Source of the DNA: Anomaloglossus baeobatrachus | Lineage: Eukaryota > Chordata > Amphibia > Anura > Aromobatidae | NCBI RefSeq assembly: GCF_048569485.1 | Contig: NC_134354.1 | Coordinates: 447,291,786-447,355,785, forward strand | Direction: 5' to 3' | DNA: 64,000 nt | Shown here: piece after piece, positions 14,601 to 25,025 of the stretch | Layout: every line of letters starts with the position of its first letter | Numbering within the stretch: position 1 is the stretch's first letter | Program-made: the position numbers and the translations under genes | Notes under the pieces: generated by a model | What the model saw: only the letters and a program-made list of their open reading frames with translations | What the model was told of the DNA's origin: nothing | Database searches by the model: none

Positions 14601-16744
14601 GCTATTCCCCAGCCGTGGCTGTGAGGACGGTGACTGCCATTCCCCAGCCGTGGCTGTGAGGACGGTGACTGCCATTCCCCAGCCTTGGCTGTGAGGACGG
14701 TGACTGCTATTCCCCAGCCGTGGCTGTGAGGACAGTGACTGCCATTCCCCAGCCGTGGCTGTGAGGACGGTGACTGCCATTCCCCAGCCATGGCTGTGAG
14801 GACGGTGACTGCCATTCCCCAGCCTTGGCTGTGAGGACGGTGACTGCCATCACCCAGCCTTGGCTGTGAGGACGGTGACTGCCATTCCCAGCCTTGGCTG
14901 TGAGGACGGTGACTGCTATTCCCCAGCCGTGGCTGTGAGGATGGTGACTGCCATTCCCCAGCCTTGGCTGTGAGGACGGTGACTGCCATTCCCCAGCTGT
15001 GACTGTGAGGACGGTGACTGCCAATGCCCCAGCCGTGGCTGTGAGGACGGTGACTGCCAAAACCCAGCCTTGGCTGTGAGGACGGTGACTGCTATTCCCC
15101 AGCCGTGGCTGTGAGGATGGTGACTGCCATTCCCCAGCCAAGGCTGTGAGGACAGTGACTGCCATTCCCCAGCCTTGACTGTGAGGACGGTGACTGCCAT
15201 TCCCCAGCTGTGACTGTGAGGACGGTGACTGCCATTCCCCAGCCTTGGCTGTGAGGACGGTGACTGCCATTCCCCAGCCTTGGCTGTGAGGACGGAGACT
15301 GCCATCACCCAGCCTTGGCTGTGAGGACGGTGACTGCTATTCCCCAGCCGTGGCTGTGAGGATGGTGACTGCCATTCCCCAGCCGTGACTGTGAGGACAG
15401 TGACTGCCATTCCCCAGCCTTGGCTGTGAGGACGGTGACTGCCATACCCCAGCTGTGACTGTGAGGACGGTGACTGCTATTCCCCAGCCTTGGCTGTGAG
15501 GACGGTGACTGCCAATTCCCCAGCCGTGGCTGTGAGGACGGTGACTGCTATTCCCCAGCCGTGGCTATGAGGATGGTGACTGCCATTCTCCAGCCTTGGC
15601 TGTGAGGACGGTGACTGCCATCACCCAGCCTTGCTGTGAGGACGGTGACTGCCATTCCCCAACCGTGGCTGTGAGGACGGTGACTGCCATTCCCCAGCCT
15701 TGGCTGTGAGGACGGTGACTGCCATCACCCAGCCATGGCTGTCAGGACGGTGACTGCCATTCCCCAGCTGCTGCTGTGAGGACGTTGACTGCCATCACCC
15801 AGTTGTGGCTGTGAGGACAGTGACTGCCATTCCCCATCCTTGGCTGTGAGGACAGCGACTGCCATCACCCAGCTGTGGCTGTGAGGATGGTGACTGCCAT
15901 CACCCCAGCCGTGGCTGTGAGGACGGTGACTGCCATTCTCCAGCCGTGGCTGTGAGGACGGTGACTGCCATTCCCCAGCCATGGCTGTGAGGACGGTGAC
16001 TGCCATTCCCCAGCCTTGGCTGTGAGGACGGTGACTGCCATCACCCAGCCTTGGCTGTGAGGACGGTGACTGCCATTCCCCAGCCTTGGCTGTGAGGACG
16101 GTGACTGCCATTCCCCAGCCTTGGCTGTGAGGACGGTGACTGCCATCACCCAGCCTTGGCTGTGAGGACGGTGACTGCCATTCCCCAGCCGTGGCTGTGA
16201 GGATGGTGACTGCCATTCCCCAGCCGTGGCTGTGAGGACAGTGACTGCCATTCCCCAGCCTTGGCTGTGAGGACGGTGACTGCCATTCCCCAGCTGTGAC
16301 TGTGAGGACGGTGACTGCCATTCCCCAGCCTTGGCTGTGAGGACGGTGACTGCCAATTCCCCAGCCTTGGCTGTGAGGACGGTGACTGCCATCACCCAGC
16401 CTTGGCTGTGAGGACGGTGACTGCTATTCCCCAGCCGTGGCTGTGAGGACGGTGACTGCCATTCCCCAGCCGTGGCTGTGAGGACGGTGACTGCCATTCC
16501 CCAGCCTTGGCTGTGAGGACGGTGACTGCTATTCCCAGCCGTGGCTGTGAGGACTGTGACTGCCATTCCCAGCCGTGGCTGTGAGGACAGTGACTGCCAT
16601 TCCTCAGCCATGGCTGTGAGGACGGTGACTGCCATTCCCCAGCCTTGGCTGTGAGGACGGTGACTGCCAGCACCCAGCCTTGGCTGTGAGGACGGTGACT
16701 GCCATTCCCCAGCCTTGGCTGTGAGGACGGTGACTGCTATTCCC
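11640..16744. other. Indel-rich part of the array next to the gap (probable assembly error)
   Basis: Units here repeat the variant order of the 2.8-11.3 kb part but carry many single-base losses and gains that are rare elsewhere. CCCC becomes CCC in many units (near 11675, 12172, 12476, 13071 and 13848). There are also lost bases in GGACGTGACTG (11830), CCTTGCTGTG (12207) and CCGTGCTGTG (12278), and an added base in GACCTGCC (12713). Polished DNA on either side lacks this pattern. The simplest reading is uncorrected long-read sequence adjoining the gap, not biology. Confidence 0.7.
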
Positions 16745-16944
16745 NNNNNNNNNNNNNNNNNNNNNNNNNNNNNNNNNNNNNNNNNNNNNNNNNNNNNNNN
16801 NNNNNNNNNNNNNNNNNNNNNNNNNNNNNNNNNNNNNNNNNNNNNNNNNNNNNNNNNNNNNNNNNNNNNNNNNNNNNNNNNNNNNNNNNNNNNNNNNNNN
16901 NNNNNNNNNNNNNNNNNNNNNNNNNNNNNNNNNNNNNNNNNNNN
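16745..16944. other. Assembly gap (200 N)
   Basis: A run of exactly 200 N inside the minisatellite, a conventional placeholder length. The true size is unknown. The array's duplication pattern right of the gap begins exactly at its edge, so part of the duplicated copy may be hidden in it. Confidence 0.99.
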
Positions 16945-19900
16945 GTGACTGCCATTCCCCAGCCGTGGCTGTGAGGACGGTGACTGCCATTCCCCAGCCT
17001 TGGCTGTGAGGACGGTGACTGACATTCCCCAGCCTTGGCTGTGAGGACGGTGACTGCCATTCCCCAGCCGTGGCTGTGAGGACGGTGACTGCCATTCCCC
17101 AGCCTTGGCTGTGAGGACGGTGACTGCCATTCCCCAGCCGTGGCTGTGAGGACGGTGACTGCCATTCCCCAGCCGTGGCTGTGAGGACGGTGACTGCCAT
17201 TCCCCAGCCTTGGCTGTGAGGACGGTGACTGCCATTCCCCAGCCGTGGCTGTGAGGACGGTGACTGCCATTCCCCAGCCGTGGCTGTGAGGACGGTGACT
17301 GCCATTCCCCAGCCTTGGCTGTGAGGATGGGGACTGCCATTCCCCAGCCGTGGCTGTGAGGACGGTGACTGCCATTCCCCAGCCCTGGCTGTGAGGACGG
17401 TGACTGCTATTCCCCAGCCGTGGCTGTGAGGACGGTGACTGCCATTCCCCAGCCGTGGCTGTGAGGACAGTGACTGCCATCACCCAGCTTTGGCTGTGAG
17501 GACGGTGACTGCCATTCCCCAGCCATGGCTGTGAGGACGGTGACTGCCATTCCCCAGCCTTGGCTGTGAGGATGGTGACTGCCATCACCCAGCCTTGGCT
17601 GTGAGGACGGTGACTGCCATTCCCCAGCCTTGGCTGTGAGGACGGTGACTGCCATTCCCCAGCCTTGGCTGTGAGGACGGTGACTGCCATCACCCAGCCT
17701 TGGCTGTGAGGACGGTGACTGCTATTCCCCAGCCGTGGCTGTGAGGACGGTGACTGCCATTCCCCAGCCGTGGCTGTGAGGACAGTGACTGCTATCACTC
17801 AGCTTTGGCTGTGAGGACGGTGACTGACATTCCCCAGCCATGACTGTGAGGACGGTGACTGCCATTCCCCAGCCTTGGCTGTGAGGACGGTGACTGCCAT
17901 TCCCCAGCCTTGGCTGTGAGGACGGTGACTGCTATTCCCCAGCCGTGGCTGTGAGGACGGTGACTGCCATTCCCCAGCCGTGGCTGTGAGGACGGTGACT
18001 GCCATTCCCCAGCCTTGGCTGTGAGGACGGTGACTGCCATTCCCCAGCCGTGGCTGTGAGGACGGTGACTGCCATTCCCCAGCCGTGGCTGTGAGGACGG
18101 TGACTGACATTCCCCAGCCTTGGCTGTGAGGACGGTGACTGCTATTCCCCAGCCGTGGCTGTGAGGACGGTGACTGCCATTCCCCAGCCTTGGCTGTGAG
18201 GACGGTGACTGACATTCCCCAGCCTTGGCTGTGAGGACGGTGACTGCCATTCCCCAGCCGTGGCTGTGAGGACGGTGACTGCCATTCCCCAGCCGTGGCT
18301 GTGAGGACGGTGACTGACATTCCCCAGCCGTGGCTGTGAGGACGGTGACTGCTATTCCCCAGCCGTGGCTGTGAGGACGGTGACTGCCATTCCCCAGCCG
18401 TGGCTGTGAGAACGGTGACTGCCATTCCCCAGCCGTGGCTGTGAGGACGGTGACTGCCATTCCCCAGCCTTGGCTGTGAGGACGGTGACTGACATTCCCC
18501 AGCCTTGGCTGTGAGGACGGTGACTGCCATTCCCCAGCCGTGGCTGTGAGGACGGTGACTGCCATTCCCCAGCCTTGGCTTTGAGGACGGTGACTGCCAT
18601 TCCCCAGCCGTGGCTGTGAGGACGGTGACTGCCATTCCCCAGCCGTGGCTGTGAGGACGGTGACTGACATTCCCCAGCCTTGGCTGTGAGGACGGTGACT
18701 GCTATTCCCCAGCCGTGGCTGTGAGGACGGTGACTGCCATTCCCCAGCCGTGGCTGTGAGGACGGTGACTGCCATTCCCCAGCCTTGGCTGTGAGGACGG
18801 TGACTGACATTCCCCAGCCTTGGCTGTGAGGACGGTGACTGCCATTCCCCAGCCGTGGCTGTGAGGACGGTGACTGCCATTCCCCAGCCGTGGCTGTGAG
18901 GACGGTGACTGACATTCCCCAGCCGTGGCTGTGAGGACGGTGACTGCTATTCCCCAGCCGTGGCTGTGAGGACGGTGACTGCCATTCCCCAGCCGTGGCT
19001 GTGAGAACGGTGACTGCCATTCCCCAGCCGTGGCTGTGAGGACGGTGACTGCCATTCCCCAGCCTTGGCTGTGAGGACGGTGACTGACATTCCCCAGCCT
19101 TGGCTGTGAGGACGGTGACTGCCATTCCCCAGCCGTGGCTGTGAGGACGGTGACTGCCATTCCCCAGCCTTGGCTGTGAGGACGGTGACTGCCATTCCCC
19201 AGCCGTGGCTGTGAGGACGGTGACTGCCATTCCCCAGCCGTGGCTGTGAGGACGGTGACTGACATTCCCCAGCCTTGGCTGTGAGGACGGTGACTGCTAT
19301 TCCCCAGCCGTGGCTGTGAGGACGGTGACTGCCATTCCCCAGCCGTGGCTGTGAGGACGGTGACTGCCATTCCCCAGCCTTGGCTGTGAGGACGGTGACT
19401 GCCATTCCCCAGCCGTGGCTGTGAGGACGGTGACTGCCATTCCCCAGCCTTGGCTGTGAGGACGGTGACTGCCATTCCCCAGCCGTGGCTGTGAGGACGG
19501 TGACTGCCATTCCCCAGCCGTGGCTGTGAGGACGGTGACTGACATTCCCCAGCCTTGGCTGTGAGGACGGTGACTGCTATTCCCCAGCCGTGGCTGTGAG
19601 GACGGTGACTGCCATTCCCCAGCCGTGGCTGTGAGGACGGTGACTGCCATTCCCCAGCCTTGGCTGTGAGGACGGTGACTGACATTCCCCAGCCTTGGCT
19701 GTGAGGACGGTGACTGCCATTCCCCAGCCGTGGCTGTGAGGACGGTGACTGCCATTCCCCAGCCGTGGCTGTGAGGACGGTGACTGACATTCCCCAGCCG
19801 TGGCTGTGAGGACGGTGACTGCTATTCCCCAGCCGTGGCTGTGAGGACGGTGACTGCCATTCCCCAGCCGTGGCTGTGAGAACGGTGACTGCCATTCCCC

Positions 19901-20285
19901 AGCCGTGGCTGTGAGGACGGTGACTGCCATTCCCCAGCCTTGGCTGTGAGGACGGTGACTGCCATTCCCCAGCCGTGGCTGTGAGGACGGTGACTGCCAT
20001 TCCCCAGCCGTGGCTGTGAGGACGGTGACTGCCATTCCCCAGCCGTGGCTGTGAGGACGGTGACTGACATTCCCCAGCCGTGGCTGTGAGGACGGTGACT
20101 GACATTCCCCAGCCTTGGCTGTGAGGACGGTGACTGCCATTCCCCAGCCGTGGCTGTGAGGACGGTGACTGCCATTCCCCAGCCTTGGCTGTGAGGACGG
20201 TGACTGCCATTCCCCAGCCGTGGCTGTGAGGACAGTGACTGCTATTCCCCAGCCGTGTCTGTGAGGACGGTGACTGCCATTCCCC
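16945..20285. repeat. Higher-order duplication copy A (3,955-bp offset)
   Basis: From the gap edge to about 20285 the exact order of unit variants is the same as in 20900-24240. Landmarks include the GGATGGGGACTG unit at 17326 and 21281, the ATCACTCAGC unit at 17792 and 21747, and GAGAACGG units. Each pair lies 3,955 bp apart, which is 113 units of 35 bp. Only very few base differences were seen. This indicates a recent tandem duplication inside the array. Confidence 0.85.
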
Positions 20286-20899
20286 AGCCGTGGCTGTGAG
20301 AACGGTGACTGCCATTCCCCAGCCGTGGCTGTGAGGACGGTGACTGCCATTCCTCAGCCTTGGCTGTGAGGACGGTGACTGACATTCCCCAGCCTTGGCT
20401 GTGAGGACGGTGACTGCCATTCCCCAGCCGTGGCTGTGAGGACGGTGACTGCCATTCCCCAGCCTTGGCTGTGAGGACGGTGACTGCCATTCCCCAGCCG
20501 TGGCTGTGAGGACGGTGACTGCCATTCCCCAGCCGTGGCTGTGAGGACGGTGACTGACATTCCCCAGCCTTGGCTGTGAGGACGGTGACTGCTATTCCCC
20601 AGCCGTGGCTGTGAGGACGGTGACTGCCATTCCCCAGCCGTGGCTGTGAGGACGGTGACTGCCATTCCCCAGCCTTGGCTGTGAGGACGGTGACTGACAT
20701 TCCCCAGCCTTGGCTGTGAGGACGGTGACTGCCATTCCCCAGCCGTGGCTGTGAGGACGGTGACTGCCATTCCCCAGCCGTGGCTGTGAGGACGGTGACT
20801 GACATTCCCCAGCCGTGGCTGTGAGGACGGTGACTGCTATTCCCCAGCCGTGGCTGTGAGGACGGTGACTGCCATTCCCCAGCCGTGGCTGTGAGAACG

Positions 20900-23800
20900 G
20901 TGACTGCCATTCCCCAGCCGTGGCTGTGAGGACGGTGACTGCCATTCCCCAGCCTTGGCTGTGAGGACGGTGACTGACATTCCCCAGCCTTGGCTGTGAG
21001 GACGGTGACTGCCATTCCCCAGCCGTGGCTGTGAGGACGGTGACTGCCATTCCCCAGCCTTGGCTGTGAGGACGGTGACTGCCATTCCCCAGCCGTGGCT
21101 GTGAGGACGGTGACTGCCATTCCCCAGCCGTGGCTGTGAGGACGGTGACTGCCATTCCCCAGCCTTGGCTGTGAGGACGGTGACTGCCATTCCCCAGCCG
21201 TGGCTGTGAGGACGGTGACTGCCATTCCCCAGCCGTGGCTGTGAGGACGGTGACTGCCATTCCCCAGCCTTGGCTGTGAGGATGGGGACTGCCATTCCCC
21301 AGCCGTGGCTGTGAGGACGGTGACTGCCATTCCCCAGCCCTGGCTGTGAGGACGGTGACTGCTATTCCCCAGCCGTGGCTGTGAGGACGGTGACTGCCAT
21401 TCCCCAGCCGTGGCTGTGAGGACAGTGACTGCCATCACCCAGCTTTGGCTGTGAGGACGGTGACTGCCATTCCCCAGCCATGGCTGTGAGGACGGTGACT
21501 GCCATTCCCCAGCCTTGGCTGTGAGGATGGTGACTGCCATCACCCAGCCTTGGCTGTGAGGACGGTGACTGCCATTCCCCAGCCTTGGCTGTGAGGACGG
21601 TGACTGCCATTCCCCAGCCTTGGCTGTGAGGACGGTGACTGCCATCACCCAGCCTTGGCTGTGAGGACGGTGACTGCTATTCCCCAGCCGTGGCTGTGAG
21701 GACGGTGACTGCCATTCCCCAGCCGTGGCTGTGAGGACAGTGACTGCTATCACTCAGCTTTGGCTGTGAGGACGGTGACTGACATTCCCCAGCCATGACT
21801 GTGAGGACGGTGACTGCCATTCCCCAGCCTTGGCTGTGAGGACGGTGACTGCCATTCCCCAGCCTTGGCTGTGAGGACGGTGACTGCTATTCCCCAGCCG
21901 TGGCTGTGAGGACGGTGACTGCCATTCCCCAGCCGTGGCTGTGAGGACGGTGACTGCCATTCCCCAGCCTTGGCTGTGAGGACGGTGACTGCCATTCCCC
22001 AGCCGTGGCTGTGAGGACGGTGACTGCCATTCCCCAGCCGTGGCTGTGAGGACGGTGACTGACATTCCCCAGCCTTGGCTGTGAGGACGGTGACTGCTAT
22101 TCCCCAGCCGTGGCTGTGAGGACGGTGACTGCCATTCCCCAGCCTTGGCTGTGAGGACGGTGACTGACATTCCCCAGCCTTGGCTGTGAGGACGGTGACT
22201 GCCATTCCCCAGCCGTGGCTGTGAGGACGGTGACTGCCATTCCCCAGCCGTGGCTGTGAGGACGGTGACTGACATTCCCCAGCCGTGGCTGTGAGGACGG
22301 TGACTGCTATTCCCCAGCCGTGGCTGTGAGGACGGTGACTGCCATTCCCCAGCCGTGGCTGTGAGAACGGTGACTGCCATTCCCCAGCCGTGGCTGTGAG
22401 GACGGTGACTGCCATTCCCCAGCCTTGGCTGTGAGGACGGTGACTGACATTCCCCAGCCTTGGCTGTGAGGACGGTGACTGCCATTCCCCAGCCGTGGCT
22501 GTGAGGACGGTGACTGCCATTCCCCAGCCTTGGCTGTGAGGACGGTGACTGCCATTCCCCAGCCGTGGCTGTGAGGACGGTGACTGCCATTCCCCAGCCG
22601 TGGCTGTGAGGACGGTGACTGACATTCCCCAGCCTTGGCTGTGAGGACGGTGACTGCTATTCCCCAGCCGTGGCTGTGAGGACGGTGACTGCCATTCCCC
22701 AGCCGTGGCTGTGAGGACGGTGACTGCCATTCCCCAGCCTTGGCTGTGAGGACGGTGACTGACATTCCCCAGCCTTGGCTGTGAGGACGGTGACTGCCAT
22801 TCCCCAGCCGTGGCTGTGAGGACGGTGACTGCCATTCCCCAGCCGTGGCTGTGAGGACGGTGACTGACATTCCCCAGCCGTGGCTGTGAGGACGGTGACT
22901 GCTATTCCCCAGCCGTGGCTGTGAGGACGGTGACTGCCATTCCCCAGCCGTGGCTGTGAGAACGGTGACTGCCATTCCCCAGCCGTGGCTGTGAGGACGG
23001 TGACTGCCATTCCCCAGCCTTGGCTGTGAGGACGGTGACTGACATTCCCCAGCCTTGGCTGTGAGGACGGTGACTGCCATTCCCCAGCCGTGGCTGTGAG
23101 GACGGTGACTGCCATTCCCCAGCCTTGGCTGTGAGGACGGTGACTGCCATTCCCCAGCCGTGGCTGTGAGGACGGTGACTGCCATTCCCCAGCCGTGGCT
23201 GTGAGGACGGTGACTGACATTCCCCAGCCTTGGCTGTGAGGACGGTGACTGCTATTCCCCAGCCGTGGCTGTGAGGACGGTGACTGCCATTCCCCAGCCG
23301 TGGCTGTGAGGACGGTGACTGCCATTCCCCAGCCTTGGCTGTGAGGACGGTGACTGCCATTCCCCAGCCGTGGCTGTGAGGACGGTGACTGCCATTCCCC
23401 AGCCTTGGCTGTGAGGACGGTGACTGCCATTCCCCAGCCGTGGCTGTGAGGACGGTGACTGCCATTCCCCAGCCGTGGCTGTGAGGACGGTGACTGACAT
23501 TCCCCAGCCTTGGCTGTGAGGACGGTGACTGCTATTCCCCAGCCGTGGCTGTGAGGACGGTGACTGCCATTCCCCAGCCGTGGCTGTGAGGACGGTGACT
23601 GCCATTCCCCAGCCTTGGCTGTGAGGACGGTGACTGACATTCCCCAGCCTTGGCTGTGAGGACGGTGACTGCCATTCCCCAGCCGTGGCTGTGAGGACGG
23701 TGACTGCCATTCCCCAGCCGTGGCTGTGAGGACGGTGACTGACATTCCCCAGCCGTGGCTGTGAGGACGGTGACTGCTATTCCCCAGCCGTGGCTGTGAG

Positions 23801-24240
23801 GACGGTGACTGCCATTCCCCAGCCGTGGCTGTGAGAACGGTGACTGTCATTCCCCAGCCGTGGCTGTGAGGACGGTGACTGCCATTCCCCAGCCTTGGCT
23901 GTGAGGACGGTGACTGCCATTCCCCAGCCGTGGCTGTGAGGACGGTGACTGCCATTCCCCAGCCGTGGCTGTGAGGACGGTGACTGCCATTCCCCAGCCG
24001 TGGCTGTGAGGACGGTGACTGCCATTCCCCAGCCGTGGCTGTGAGGACGGTGACTGACATTCCCCAGCCTTGGCTGTGAGGACGGTGACTGCCATTCCCC
24101 AGCCGTGGCTGTGAGGACGGTGACTGCCATTCCCCAGCCTTGGCTGTGAGGACGGTGACTGCCATTCCCCAGCCGTGGCTGTGAGGACAGTGACTGCTAT
24201 TCCCCAGCCGTGTCTGTGAGGACGGTGACTGCCATTCCCC
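20900..24240. repeat. Higher-order duplication copy B (3,955-bp offset)
   Basis: Partner of 16945-20285, running to the right end of the array. Both copies end with the rare unit pair carrying GGACAGTGACTGCTATT and CCGTGTCTGTG (20230-20265 and 24185-24220). The boundary of the duplication therefore nearly coincides with the end of the minisatellite. Confidence 0.85.
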
Positions 24241-24260
24241 AGCCGTGTCTGTGAGGACAC

Positions 24261-24500
24261 TCTCTCCTAAGCAGTGTGTGAGGAGAGTCCCTGGGCAGAG
24301 GAGGGAGGCAGACGCCTGGGAGTCGTCACACAGACCGCCGGGCGGTGCCAGAGACACCGAGACAGGAGAGGGCGGAGCGCAGCACATCCACAGACACCGG
24401 GCACGGCGTGATGGACGGCCGGTAGCGCTAGGGCTCCCTCTGCTCCGGGACCCACGGCCAGGACAGCCAGTGCCACTGCATGCCAGCTTCCAAGCAGGTA
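24261..24500 (+). other. GC-rich array flank with exon-like donor site
   Basis: Unique GC- and CpG-rich sequence directly after the minisatellite. TCCAAGCAGGTAAGGGCGGG at 24486-24505 contains a good splice-donor consensus (CAG|GTAAGG). The plus strand has an open frame from 24245 to 24577, but the start lies in the repeat and the frame runs through the donor. If transcribed, this would more naturally be an untranslated first exon. I do not recognise the translated sequence. On the minus strand a frame opens at 24387 and runs into the stop-free array. This is a low-confidence lead only. Confidence 0.2.
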
Positions 24501-25025
24501 AGGGCGGGCACTGCCACGGGCTGGCGTACCAGGCAATGTCATATGGGCTGGAATGGGCTCGGTGCTATAATGACTGAGGAGCCACCATCATCCTCCGCAC
24601 AGGAGCCCGGGAGGGCTGGAAGGTTACGAGAGGATACAGCGGGATGTGCAGCTCGTCTCCATCTCTCCATTATGTACAGGAGGGGATGCGATGGATGTGA
24701 AGGAGCCTGTGCAGATGTTACCAGGAGGGGCTGATGGTAGGAGCTGGGCACTGGGAACCGTGCCCACAATGTTATCTGGAGCCTGGCATGCTTTTATCCA
24801 CATAGTACTATGTCCATGAAATGTCTGAATTTTTTATTTTTATTTATTTATTTTAAATAGAGCATAATTATAAAATAATATTTGGAAAATACTTTCTATA
24901 GACTGATGTTATCTATCTGTGGAAGGATTAGCGAACATTAAATATATTACTATTAAGATTTATTGAGAAAACTGAAATGCTACAAAAAAGGGTTAATGTG
25001 ACCTCTAATAACACGGATTCAGTGA
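24501..25025. other. Non-repetitive spacer, nothing recognised
   Basis: Sequence between the 35-bp and 44-bp arrays. It is GC-rich at first, then AT-rich with a TTTATTTATTTATTTT-type stretch at 24830-24860. No gene, terminal repeat or structured RNA was recognised. Confidence 0.6.

Larger units (their letters stand above)
1180..24260. repeat. Large 35-bp minisatellite array
   Basis: Head-to-tail repeat of a GC-rich 35-bp unit (GTGACTGCCATTCCCCAGCC followed by GTGGCTGTGAGGACG). About 650 copies are visible, interrupted only by a 200-N gap. Most differences are a small set of recurring variants: CCGTGG/CCTTGG, GGACGG/GGATGG, ATTCCCC/ATCACCC, CCAATT, CTGTGACT. Blocks with the same variant order recur with offsets of about 1.1, 1.6, 1.86 and 2.25 kb between 2.9 and 11 kb, and 3,955 bp to the right of the gap. 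This shows repeated segmental duplication by unequal exchange. Because 35 is not a multiple of 3 and no minus-strand frame of the unit contains a stop, all three minus frames stay open for hundreds of codons and encode the same cycling 35-residue peptide. I regard these as non-coding artefacts. No function is assigned. Confidence 0.97.

Noticed and set aside
18702-20525. A 607-codon minus-strand open frame (and dozens of similar long frames between 1.2 and 24.4 kb)
   Set aside because: All are translations of the 35-bp minisatellite. Because the unit length is not a multiple of three and lacks stops on this strand, every frame gives the same 35-residue cycle. No promoter, splice or codon-use evidence supports a gene.
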